From JALHFZ01 sp963674625 (GTDB lineage Bacteria; Synergistota; Synergistia; Synergistales; Aminobacteriaceae), in contig CAXXXO010000003.1 of assembly GCA_963674625.2 (NCBI GenBank), positions 558,001-622,000 on the forward strand: 64,000 nucleotides of DNA, written 5' to 3'. Positions 43,272 through 50,483 of this stretch are shown piece by piece. Positions within the stretch are counted from its first letter, which is position 1, and every line of letters begins with the position of its first letter. The position numbers and the translations under genes were made by a program. Below the pieces are notes generated by a model. It saw nothing but the letters and a program-made list of their open reading frames with translations. It did not search any database and was not told where the DNA came from.

Positions 43272-44465
43272 TCAGCTCTTCTTTACAAAAGCGAGAATGT
43301 CCTCGACTGATGAAACGGCCTTCACGTCCTTGACGACGCCGGAGCCGAGAAGGACCACGGCAGGCAGGGAGTCGAGATGGAGTTTCCTGGACATGCGCTC
43401 GTTTCTGTAGCCGTCGATGAGGACGACTTTTTTTCCGTCTTTTTCCGCCCTGGCCGCAGCATCGTCAGCCATTTTCACCTGGTCGCGGTCGATGCTCGAG
43501 TAGAAAAGGGCGGTGACTTTCTCGGGCTCGAGAAGGGTTTTTCTGAGATGAACCTGCTCGTTGATGTAGGCAGAGGCACTCATGGCGGCGATGGCTCCGT
43601 CGGAGGAGGCCGTCACGACCTGCCGCAGGCCCTTGTTCCGGATATCTCCCGCCGCGAAAAGCCCCTCCACGGAGGTCTCCATCTCGTCGTTCGTCTCGAT
43701 CCAGCCGCCCTTTGCGGCCTTCACGAGCCCTTTGACGGCCTCATCGTGGGGGGCCTGCCCTACGAACATGAAGACCCCCGCCACCGGAAGGTTCGAGGTC
43801 TCGCCGGTCTTCTGGTTCCGGAGGACGAGGTTTTCCACCATGCCATCCCCTTCGATCCGTTCCACGACCGTATTCCACACGGGGACGATCTTCGGGTTGG
43901 AAAGGGCCCGTTCGATGGCGGCCCGGTCCGCCCGGAATTCGTCCCGGCGGTGAATGATGTATACCTTCGAGGCGAAGTTGGTGAGGTAGTCGCCCTCTTC
44001 CACGGCGCTGTTGCCGCCGCCCACGACGGCAATCTCTTCACCCTCGAAGAAGGCTCCGTCGCATACGGCGCAGTAGCTCACTCCCTGGCCGATATGCTCG
44101 GCCTCCCCTTCGCACCCCAGCCTGCGGAAGAAAGCCCCTGTGGCGACAATGACCGCTTCGGCCTCCACATCTCCCTTGTCCGTCACGACGATTTTCCTGT
44201 CATCCCTGAGTTCGATCCGCTGAACATCCGCATCCCGGAATTCAGTCTTGAACTTTTCGGCGTGAGCCCGGAACATCTGTCCCAGCTCCGGTCCGGTTGC
44301 GTGCTGCACGCCGGGCCAATTTTCGATCTCCTCGGTGATATTGATCTGGCCGCCGGGAACTCCCTTTTCGATAAGAAGGACGTCAAGTCCCGCCCGTTTT
44401 CCGTAGATAGCCGCCGTAAGGCCGGCAGGACCGGCACCGATGATGACCAGTTCTCTTTTTTCCAT
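43272..44465 (-). CDS. trxB: Thioredoxin reductase with C-terminal thioredoxin-like domain
   Basis: Residues 1 to about 310 are a standard low-molecular-weight thioredoxin reductase. It has FAD motif GAGPAGL (10-16), redox pair C132-x-x-C135 in CAVCDGAFF, NADPH motif VVGGGNSAVEEG and the C-terminal FAD block GLFAAGDIRNKGLRQVVTA. About 85 further residues follow. They show a thioredoxin-like pattern: a strand ALFYSSID, a helix, KKVVLIDG, a cis-Pro-like SLPAVVLLGSG, and a final helix. There is no CxxC where the active site should be. Fused TrxR-Trx proteins are known, but loss of both cysteines is unusual. Confidence 0.93.
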   Translation of the reverse strand: MEKRELVIIGAGPAGLTAAIYGKRAGLDVLLIEKGVPGGQINITEEIENWPGVQHATGPELGQMFRAHAEKFKTEFRDADVQRIELRDDRKIVVTDKGDVEAEAVIVATGAFFRRLGCEGEAEHIGQGVSYCAVCDGAFFEGEEIAVVGGGNSAVEEGDYLTNFASKVYIIHRRDEFRADRAAIERALSNPKIVPVWNTVVERIEGDGMVENLVLRNQKTGETSNLPVAGVFMFVGQAPHDEAVKGLVKAAKGGWIETNDEMETSVEGLFAAGDIRNKGLRQVVTASSDGAIAAMSASAYINEQVHLRKTLLEPEKVTALFYSSIDRDQVKMADDAAARAEKDGKKVVLIDGYRNERMSRKLHLDSLPAVVLLGSGVVKDVKAVSSVEDILAFVKKS

Positions 44466-44504
44466 ATTTTATTCTCCTCCGCGGGTAAAGTGACTTTTTA
44501 AAAA

Positions 44505-45344
44505 TTATACACGAACCCAGAGTATCGAGCGAGGTTTGTTTTGAAGGTCGGGGAAAATTCCCCTGCATTCCAGTGAAGACGGCGCAATTTGCCTCAGCCG
44601 CTCCGCCTGTTCCCCGTCCCCGATTTCGAAGAGCACCCTTCCTCCTTTCCGGACTCTCCCGGGACCCCATGCAAAAAGCGCGCGGTACCAGTCCAGACCG
44701 TCAGGACCTCCGTCAAGGGCACCGGCTGGTTCGAAACGGACCTCCTTCTGAAGGCAGGGAAGCTCGGAAGAGGGAATATAGGGAGGGTTGCTCACGAGGA
44801 GATCGAGAGAGCCTTCTGCGCAGGGGATGTCCTGCGGGGTGCGGGAGTGCCACAGGAGGCAGCGGTCAAGACATCCGTACCTCCCGAGATTTTTCCAGGC
44901 CGTGAAAAGGGCGGCGGGATTCACGTCCGCTGCGATCCCCCTGGCCGCGGGTCTTTGGGCCAGTAGAGAAAGGGCGATGCACCCCGTCCCCGTTCCCCAG
45001 TCGAGAAAGGCGCCTCCGGAAAAATCTTCCAGGGCCTTCTCCACGAGGAGTTCCGTTTCAGGCCGGGGGATGAGAACATTTTCGGCCACTGCCACCGTGC
45101 GCCCGTAAAAATCCCATTCGCCGAGGAGATACTGAAGGGGACGGCCCCCTGCCCTTTCCCGGGCCACGCGGTAAAGCCACCCGGCCTTTTCTGAAGAAAG
45201 AGGATTGTCCGGACGGGAAAGAATTTCGCCGAGGGACACTTCCGCGGCGGCGCAGAGAAGGATATCCGCCTCCCTTTCGGGGAAGTCCGCTCCCCCGGCT
45301 GAAAGAATGCGGCGGGCGAGAAGCCGTGCCTCCCGAAGCGTCAC
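44505..45344 (-). CDS. prmC: Release factor glutamine methyltransferase PrmC
   Basis: This 279-residue protein with a GTG start methylates the Gln of the GGQ motif in RF1/RF2. It has the N-terminal helical domain, IPRPETELLVEKAL, the SAM-binding motif LDWGTGTGCIALSLL and the catalytic NPPYIP. It lies 4 nt after prfA, the gene for its substrate, which is the usual pair. Confidence 0.96.
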   Translation of the reverse strand: MTLREARLLARRILSAGGADFPEREADILLCAAAEVSLGEILSRPDNPLSSEKAGWLYRVARERAGGRPLQYLLGEWDFYGRTVAVAENVLIPRPETELLVEKALEDFSGGAFLDWGTGTGCIALSLLAQRPAARGIAADVNPAALFTAWKNLGRYGCLDRCLLWHSRTPQDIPCAEGSLDLLVSNPPYIPSSELPCLQKEVRFEPAGALDGGPDGLDWYRALFAWGPGRVRKGGRVLFEIGDGEQAERLRQIAPSSLECRGIFPDLQNKPRSILWVRV

Positions 45345-45348
45345 GTCC

Positions 45349-46422
45349 TCACCCTTCGATGGAATGAAGCCTCTCCGTCTGGTCAGCCACAGTCATGGCG
45401 TCCACCAGGTCGTAGATGTCCCCGTCCAGATACTGGTCAAGCTTGTAGAGGGTCACTCCGACCCTGTGGTCCGTAATTCTGTTCTGGGAAAAATTATAGG
45501 TCCGGATACGCTCTGAACGGTCTCCGGTGCCGATCTGGCCTCTCCGCTCGGAGGCCACTTCATCGTTTTGCTTCTGAAGCTCGAGATCGTAGAGTTTCGT
45601 CTTGAGATAGGCCATGGCCTTTACGCGGTTCTTGAGCTGGGAGCGCTCATCCTGGCAGGTGACCACGACTCCCGTGGGTATATGGGTAATGCGCACGGCC
45701 GAATCGGTCATGTTCACGTGCTGGCCGCCCGCGCCGCTCGAACGGTAGGTATCGATGCGAAGGTCTTCCGTACTGATCCTGAGGTCCACGTCTTCCGCCT
45801 CGGGAAGGACCGCTACGGTAGCGGTGGAGGTGTGTATCCGTCCTCCTGCCTCCGTGGCGGGCACCCTCTGTACCCGGTGAACGCCGCTTTCGAACTTCAG
45901 CTTGCTGTAGGCGCCCGAACCGTCGACCCGGAAGATGATTTCCTTGTATCCCCCGATCCCCGTCTCGTTGTAGTCGATAACCTCGGTTTTCCACCCCTCC
46001 CGCTCGGCGAAGCGGCAGTACATGCGGAAGAGATCGGCGGCGAAGAGGGCGGCTTCCTCGCCGCCGGCCCCTCCGCGAATCTCCATGATGACGCTTTTTT
46101 CGTCATTCGGGTCCTCGGGCAGAAGAAGGATTTTCAGCTCTTGTTCCGCCGCCTCGAGCAGCGGTTCCTTCAGGCTGATTTCCTCTTTGGCCAGTTCGTG
46201 CATCTCCTCGTCTTCGCCGTGAAGAAGAGATTTCGCCTCCTCTATCTCCGAGGAGAGCTTCCGGAATTCCCGGAATTTCGACACCACGGGCTGCAGGCGG
46301 GAATGTTTTTTCGCCAGTGCCTGAAGCTCCTTCCGGTCTTTCTGAAGGGCCGGGTCAGCCATTTTTTGCTCTGCGGCCTCGTAATCCCCCTCGAGTTCGG
46401 TCAGTTTGTCGGCATAATTCAT
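45349..46422 (-). CDS. prfA: Peptide chain release factor 1
   Basis: This 357-residue protein shows the GGQ loop as SSGAGGQHVNMTDSAVRITH and the RF1-type stop-recognition element as RVPATEAGGRIHTS (PxT motif), which distinguishes it from RF2. The GGAGGEEAALFAADL block is present. Its stop is 4 nt before prmC and its ATG overlaps the upstream DUF1385 gene (ATGA). Confidence 0.97.
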   Translation of the reverse strand: MNYADKLTELEGDYEAAEQKMADPALQKDRKELQALAKKHSRLQPVVSKFREFRKLSSEIEEAKSLLHGEDEEMHELAKEEISLKEPLLEAAEQELKILLLPEDPNDEKSVIMEIRGGAGGEEAALFAADLFRMYCRFAEREGWKTEVIDYNETGIGGYKEIIFRVDGSGAYSKLKFESGVHRVQRVPATEAGGRIHTSTATVAVLPEAEDVDLRISTEDLRIDTYRSSGAGGQHVNMTDSAVRITHIPTGVVVTCQDERSQLKNRVKAMAYLKTKLYDLELQKQNDEVASERRGQIGTGDRSERIRTYNFSQNRITDHRVGVTLYKLDQYLDGDIYDLVDAMTVADQTERLHSIEG

Positions 46423-47360
46423 TCTGTGCTCTCTCCTTCAGCATGCCGGGGGGAAAGAGAACGGCCAAGGGCCGTTTCGAGGGAGGTCAGGGCCACCTCT
46501 ATCTGGTCGAGATCGGGCTCTCTCGTGGTCAGGTACTGAAAGGACATGGCGGGAGCCATGAAAACTTTACCCCAGAACCCGGCGCAGGATGCCCCCTTGA
46601 TGATCTCGTAGGATATTCCGATAACCACGGGAAGCAGTATGATCCGGCTTGCGATTCTCCAGAGAATCGAACCGTGCCCCGCGATCGAAAAGACGATGAT
46701 GCTCACTGCAACTACGATGAGAAGAAATGATGTGCCGCACCGGGGGTGAATCCGGGAGTAGCCCCGAATGCTTTCAGGGGTCATCTCCGCCCCTGACTCG
46801 AAGGCGTTGATGGTCTTGTGCTCGGCTCCATGGTACCGGAAAACCTGGCGGATTTCGCTCCACAGGCCGATCCCAGCCACGTAGGCGATAAAGACCGCTC
46901 CCCGGACGATTCCTTCGAGGACGTTCTTTCCGACCTGGGTGAGCCCCCAGGCCCGCATTCCGAGATCCGAGAGCCAGAGAGGAAGGGCGATGAAAAGACC
47001 GACCACCGCAAAAAGAGCCACGGCAACGGAGAGAATCAGCTCTTTCGGGGTGATCTTTTCCTCTTCTCCCACGGCAATCTGGGCGGAACGGTTCAGCGCC
47101 CGGAATCCTACGGACATCATCTCCACCATGGTCACCACTCCCCGGAGGAGAGGCAGTTTCCATGGCATTTTGGCGGTTAAAGAGCTGTTCGTCCAGGATT
47201 GGCTTTCGATGCGCCCTTCCGGATTCCGGACGGACAGTCCCCACCGCTCCGGCCCCTTCATCAGGACGCCCTCGATGACAGCCTGACCGCCGACGGGAAT
47301 TCTTTCCGCGGCACCTTCTCCCGCAAAAAAAAGAAAAAGGCCCGATGCAAATTTTTTCAT
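46419..47360 (-). CDS. DUF1385 (YqhQ-like) integral membrane protein
   Basis: The protein has 313 residues from ATG 47360 (GAGG five bases upstream); a start at 47384 would overlap thyX. It has the family N-terminus VGGQAVIEGVLMKGPERW and multiple membrane segments between about 95 and 255. The invariant RYHGAEHKTINAFE and HPRCGTSFLL blocks are present. DUF1385 proteins are common next to prfA in Gram-positive-type genomes; their function is unknown. Confidence 0.88.
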   Translation of the reverse strand: MKKFASGLFLFFAGEGAAERIPVGGQAVIEGVLMKGPERWGLSVRNPEGRIESQSWTNSSLTAKMPWKLPLLRGVVTMVEMMSVGFRALNRSAQIAVGEEEKITPKELILSVAVALFAVVGLFIALPLWLSDLGMRAWGLTQVGKNVLEGIVRGAVFIAYVAGIGLWSEIRQVFRYHGAEHKTINAFESGAEMTPESIRGYSRIHPRCGTSFLLIVVAVSIIVFSIAGHGSILWRIASRIILLPVVIGISYEIIKGASCAGFWGKVFMAPAMSFQYLTTREPDLDQIEVALTSLETALGRSLSPRHAEGESTE

Positions 47361-47367
47361 GGTCACC

Positions 47368-48069
47368 TCACTGATTTTTTTCACTCAACAACTCTTCAAG
47401 GGAAGAATAGGGCTTCCCGCAGGGGGACATTTCGCCGCACGCTCCCAGAATCAGGCAGGAGGGGCCAGCCATGGCGAAGAGAAGAGGGGCGGCCTTCCTG
47501 GCTTCCAGAAGGAGCCGGCGGGCAAGGTCCCGGATTTCCCATTGGGCCCTCCGGCACAGCCTGAGGGTGAAAAAATGGTGGAGCTCCCGGGCATTCATTG
47601 TCATGACGAGGCGGGTCGACCAGCCGTGGGGAAGGATGTACCGGGCATCTTCCTTCGGAATGCCGGCCTCGGCCATTTCCCGGTAAAGGGAATGGGCTGA
47701 AAGAACCATGCCGGAAAACCGCGCGGCAAATTCAGGCCTTTCCGCCACTGAAGGGGGCAGAATGACCTCCGGCTCCGCCATGGAAACATACCGCTGGCTC
47801 TGCTGGCTGAAGGAGGCGATTCTGTGGCGCACGAGCTGGTGGGACGCAACCCTGCTGATCCCGTCGATGGCGAAGGTAAAGACGGCATGCTCAAAGGGAG
47901 AGTAGTGACCGCTCTTCCAGAGATGGCGAAGCAGAGATGCGGTTTTTTCGGGCGTTTCCTTTTCGGTCAGCTCGGCGCCGGAGACGGCGCTGTAGCAGAG
48001 CCGTGCCGCTGCTGCTGCGACGGTATCTGGGGAAGGTGTTGCAGCGATCAGAAATACGCTACAGGCCAT
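47368..48069 (-). CDS. thyX: Flavin-dependent thymidylate synthase ThyX
   Basis: The protein has 233 residues from ATG 48069 with GGGAGG seven bases upstream; the open frame before it is not family sequence. ThyX makes dTMP from dUMP using FAD and methylene-THF. The ThyX signature RHRxxSxxxxSxR is present (RHRIASFSQQSQR, 81-93), with HYSPFEHAVFTFAI and LPHGWSTRLVMTMNARELHHFFTLR. A Cys-containing C-terminus (GACGEMSPCGKP) is typical of a subgroup. Confidence 0.95.
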   Translation of the reverse strand: MACSVFLIAATPSPDTVAAAAARLCYSAVSGAELTEKETPEKTASLLRHLWKSGHYSPFEHAVFTFAIDGISRVASHQLVRHRIASFSQQSQRYVSMAEPEVILPPSVAERPEFAARFSGMVLSAHSLYREMAEAGIPKEDARYILPHGWSTRLVMTMNARELHHFFTLRLCRRAQWEIRDLARRLLLEARKAAPLLFAMAGPSCLILGACGEMSPCGKPYSSLEELLSEKNQ

Positions 48070-48094
48070 GGAATATCCTCCCTGCGGCGAAAGG

Positions 48095-48112
48095 CCGCAC
48101 CGCCTGGTGCGG
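48095..48112. promoter_or_regulatory. Hairpin in the thyX leader
   Basis: CCGCACC and GGTGCGG pair perfectly (7 bp) around a 4-nt loop, 26 nt upstream of the thyX ATG. There is no T tract. It could affect mRNA stability or translation of thyX; no known riboswitch was recognised. Confidence 0.4.
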
Positions 48113-48136
48113 GAGTGCAGACCTCCGCGAAGAATC

Positions 48137-48177
48137 AAAAAACAGCCGGCACCCGACAGGCTGAGCGGATCCGGCTG
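48137..48177 (-). terminator. Second terminator downstream of rpmE
   Basis: On the minus strand CAGCCGG (48177-48171) pairs with CCGGCTG (48149-48143) and is followed by six T (48142-48137). The loop is long (21 nt), so strength is uncertain. It is in series with the hairpin at 48185-48210. Confidence 0.6.
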
Positions 48178-48184
48178 AAGGATG

Positions 48185-48210
48185 AAGAAAAAAGGGGACC
48201 GAAGTCCCCC
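48185..48210 (-). terminator. Rho-independent terminator after rpmE
   Basis: GGGGAC and GTCCCC pair around a tetraloop and are followed by TTTTTTCTTC on the minus strand, ten bases after the rpmE stop codon. Confidence 0.88.
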
Positions 48211-48219
48211 TCCTGGCTT

Positions 48220-48459
48220 CTATTCCTCTTCCGTTGTCTCCCGCTGACCGTAGTTGATGCCCTCGTACTTTTTCTGGAATTTTTCGAGCCTTCCCGCTTC
48301 CGTGAGCACACGGCTGCCCTTCTTTCCGGTGAAGAAAGGGTGGCAGGCAGAGCATACGCTCACCTTAAGCTCCTTCTGGGTGGACCTGGTCTCGAACTTA
48401 TTTCCGCAGGCGCAGGAGACCGTGCAGCTCTCATACTTGGGATGAATTTCTTTTTTCAT
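48220..48459 (-). CDS. rpmE: Ribosomal protein L31, zinc-binding (C+) form
   Basis: This 79-residue protein begins MKKEIHPKYESCTVSCACGN. Zinc-type cysteines are present at 16, 18, 36 and 39 (CACG and CSACHPFFTG), so this is the zinc-containing form. The C-terminus is extended by an acidic tail. The ATG is preceded by GGAGGTGTC. Two terminators follow, which isolates it from thyX. Confidence 0.96.
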   Translation of the reverse strand: MKKEIHPKYESCTVSCACGNKFETRSTQKELKVSVCSACHPFFTGKKGSRVLTEAGRLEKFQKKYEGINYGQRETTEEE

Positions 48460-48573
48460 CTATGGGACACCTCCGAAATAATCGTGAAACATAAATTTTG
48501 TCTCAACAAACAGAAACTCTATCACAGGAACTTCCGCTCCGCAAGGGTTTTTTACCCGAAGATCAGGCCCCGT

Positions 48574-49194
48574 TCAGATATGCATTACGCCGAGACCGCA
48601 CCGTTCATGATGGGCCACTGCATGATAGGCCGTATCTCCCATCACCGCCACGGCAATCCAGCGGCTGTTCCGGACAATGGCGATCTTCGCTCCCACGCTG
48701 GCCTCGAGCATTCCGACCGCGAGAAATCCGTCCAGGGCTTCGAGGGCGGCATGCATCAGGGCATGCATTTCGTTTCTCGTCTTCTCAACTACTTCGGCGT
48801 TCAGGGAAGCGCCCACAAGGGCCCTGGTGATTTTTTGGGGCAGATCCCCCGCCAGGCCTCCCACTTCCGTGGCGACGGACTTCCAGCCTATGGACGCCAG
48901 CTCCCTTTTCATGCGGTTTTCCGAATCGCTCGTCGTTGTGGCCGCCAGAAGCAGAGCGGTTCTTCCGATCTGGCTTTCGTCATGAATGGAAATTTTGAGG
49001 GTCAGCTCTACCGTACGGCTCCTTCCCTCATCCTGAAGCTCCCCCGCAGGTTCTGTTTTCAGCCCGGCCGGGTCCTGATCCGCCTCACAGGCACTTTCCT
49101 CCGCAGCCTGTCCGTTCACGGCCTCAGTTTCTTCACCGGCCTGCTCCCTCTCTTCCCTGGGCGAAGTGAACATATTCTTCCAGATCACAGTCAC
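48574..49194 (-). CDS. HutP-family RNA-binding regulator with acidic N-terminal extension
   Basis: In this 206-residue protein with a GTG start, residues about 76-206 align by eye with HutP, the Bacillus antiterminator of histidine utilisation. The line-up is IGRTALLLAAT, then GWKSVATEVGG, the metal/ligand helix H144-ALM-H148 (HALYH in HutP), EALDGFLAVGML, then WIAVAVMGD, and a C-terminal H205 in GLGVMHI (GVGINHI in HutP). All three metal-binding histidines are kept. The first 60 or so residues are an acidic, Glu/Ala-rich extension absent from HutP. No hut genes are nearby. Its divergent neighbour encodes a TAXI receptor. Ligand and RNA target are unknown. Confidence 0.82.
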   Translation of the reverse strand: MTVIWKNMFTSPREEREQAGEETEAVNGQAAEESACEADQDPAGLKTEPAGELQDEGRSRTVELTLKISIHDESQIGRTALLLAATTTSDSENRMKRELASIGWKSVATEVGGLAGDLPQKITRALVGASLNAEVVEKTRNEMHALMHAALEALDGFLAVGMLEASVGAKIAIVRNSRWIAVAVMGDTAYHAVAHHERCGLGVMHI

Positions 49195-49223
49195 GCAGCT
49201 CCTCTCTGTTTCATTCCGTCTGC

Positions 49224-49252
49224 ATTATAATGGAACCGGGACAAAGAGTCAC
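49224..49252 (-). promoter_or_regulatory. Likely promoter of the HutP-family gene
   Basis: On the minus strand a perfect TATAAT (49229-49224) lies 17 bp from GTGACT (49252-49247), a partial -35 match, about 30 nt upstream of the GTG start. Confidence 0.45.
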
Positions 49253-49317
49253 TTCCCTGCCATATATCGACTCTGCATCCGCGATTTTACAAACAGTTCA
49301 TTCCGGCATGCTTTCCA

Positions 49318-49346
49318 TTGATGGAAGACGAAATCTGCTCTATACT
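49318..49346 (+). promoter_or_regulatory. Promoter of the TAXI receptor gene
   Basis: TTGATG (49318-49323) and TATACT (49341-49346) are separated by 17 bp. The untranslated leader would be about 120 nt. Confidence 0.7.
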
Positions 49347-49359
49347 ATAAGCTATAGAG
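49338..49359. promoter_or_regulatory. Inverted repeat over the TAXI promoter -10/start site (possible operator)
   Basis: CTCTATA (49338-49344) and TATAGAG (49353-49359) form a perfect dyad with an 8-bp spacer, overlapping the -10 box and the expected start site. This is a typical place for a repressor. Confidence 0.5.
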
Positions 49360-49471
49360 AATTTAATAACATGAAAGGAGGTTTCCTCAGCCTCGGAAAG
49401 GACAGGAATTCGGACCGGAAACAAAAGGCAGTTTTCAGAACTCCAAATTCATTCAAGGGGGAATTATTCGG

Positions 49472-50434
49472 ATGAAAAAGCATCTTTCCATCACACTGGT
49501 TGCACTTATGGTCATCGGACTTTTCGCAGGCGCAGCGGCGGCGAAAACTTTCATCTCCATCGCTACGGGCGGAACGGGCGGAACCTATTATCCCCTCGGC
49601 GGAGGAATGGCCGAGATCATCAGCAGAAACCTTCCCGAGTTTCAGGTAACCTCCGAGACGGGGAACGCATCAGCTGCCAACCTCAACCTCATCGGCACCC
49701 ACCAGATTGAAATGGCCTTCGCCCAGAACGATGTCGCCTACTGGGCATCCAAGGGAATGTCTCCCTTCAAGGAAAAATATGACAACATCCGGGTCGTGGC
49801 CTCCCTCTACCCCGAGCACGTGCAGTGCATCACCATCAAGGGCAGCGGCGTGCAGGACATCATGGACATCAAGGGAAAGAGAGTCTCCGTCGGCGCTCCC
49901 GGCTCCGGCGTGCTCGGCGACGTAACAGCCATTCTCGATGTGGCGGGGATAAAGTTCTCGGACATGAGCACGGACTTCCTCGACTTCAACAACACGACCC
50001 AGCGGTTCAAGGACGGCCAGCTCGACGTGGGATTCGTCGTCGCTGGATATCCGACCTCATCCATCATGGACCTCTCCACCACCCATGACATCAGCCTCGT
50101 CAGCTTCAACGACGCCTTCCTGAACAAGCTCATGGAAAAATACACCTTCTTCATCAAGGATGTCATCCCCGCAGGCACCTACAAGGGAGTGGACAAGGAC
50201 GTTCCTACCGCCGCAGTCATGGCCATGCTCGTCTGCGATGCCGACCTTCCCGACGAGACAGTCTATCAGTTCACCAAGGCCCTTTGGGACAACATCGAAG
50301 AACTCTACAAGGTCCATGCCAAGGCGAAGCTCATCACCCTGAAGACAGCCCTGAACGGCGTATCGGTGCCCGTGCACCCCGGCGCAGTGAAGTACTACCA
50401 GGAAAAGGGCATGACCATCCCCGCAATCAAGTAG
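49472..50434 (+). CDS. TRAP transporter solute receptor, TAXI family
   Basis: This 320-residue protein has a signal peptide (MKKHLSITLVALMVIGLFAGAAAA). The TAXI family sequence begins FISIATGGTGGTYYPLGGGMAEI and continues NASAANLNLIGTHQIEMAFAQNDVAYWA, VSVGAPGSGVLGDVTAIL and LYKVHAKAKLITLKTAL. These receptors deliver substrates (glutamate or dicarboxylates in studied cases) to a fused DctQM permease. No permease gene is adjacent: a terminator follows at once. AAGGGGG precedes the ATG by ten bases. Confidence 0.94.
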   Translation: MKKHLSITLVALMVIGLFAGAAAAKTFISIATGGTGGTYYPLGGGMAEIISRNLPEFQVTSETGNASAANLNLIGTHQIEMAFAQNDVAYWASKGMSPFKEKYDNIRVVASLYPEHVQCITIKGSGVQDIMDIKGKRVSVGAPGSGVLGDVTAILDVAGIKFSDMSTDFLDFNNTTQRFKDGQLDVGFVVAGYPTSSIMDLSTTHDISLVSFNDAFLNKLMEKYTFFIKDVIPAGTYKGVDKDVPTAAVMAMLVCDADLPDETVYQFTKALWDNIEELYKVHAKAKLITLKTALNGVSVPVHPGAVKYYQEKGMTIPAIK

Positions 50435-50457
50435 ACCCTTTTTTATCCGCTCGAAAA

Positions 50458-50483
50458 GGCGGTCCTTCAGGACCGCCTTTTTT
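50458..50483. terminator. Bidirectional terminator shared by the TAXI gene and alaX
   Basis: GGCGGTCC and GGACCGCC pair perfectly around a 4-nt loop. Six T follow on the plus strand and AAAA precedes (TTTT on the minus strand). The alaX stop codon (50469-50467) lies in the loop itself. Confidence 0.9.

Noticed and set aside
49371..49475. A 34-codon frame (MKGGFLSLGKD...) in the TAXI leader, with its TGA overlapping the receptor ATG
   Set aside because: The ATG has no ribosome binding site upstream and the peptide has no notable features. It might be a leader peptide but nothing beyond the overlap supports it.
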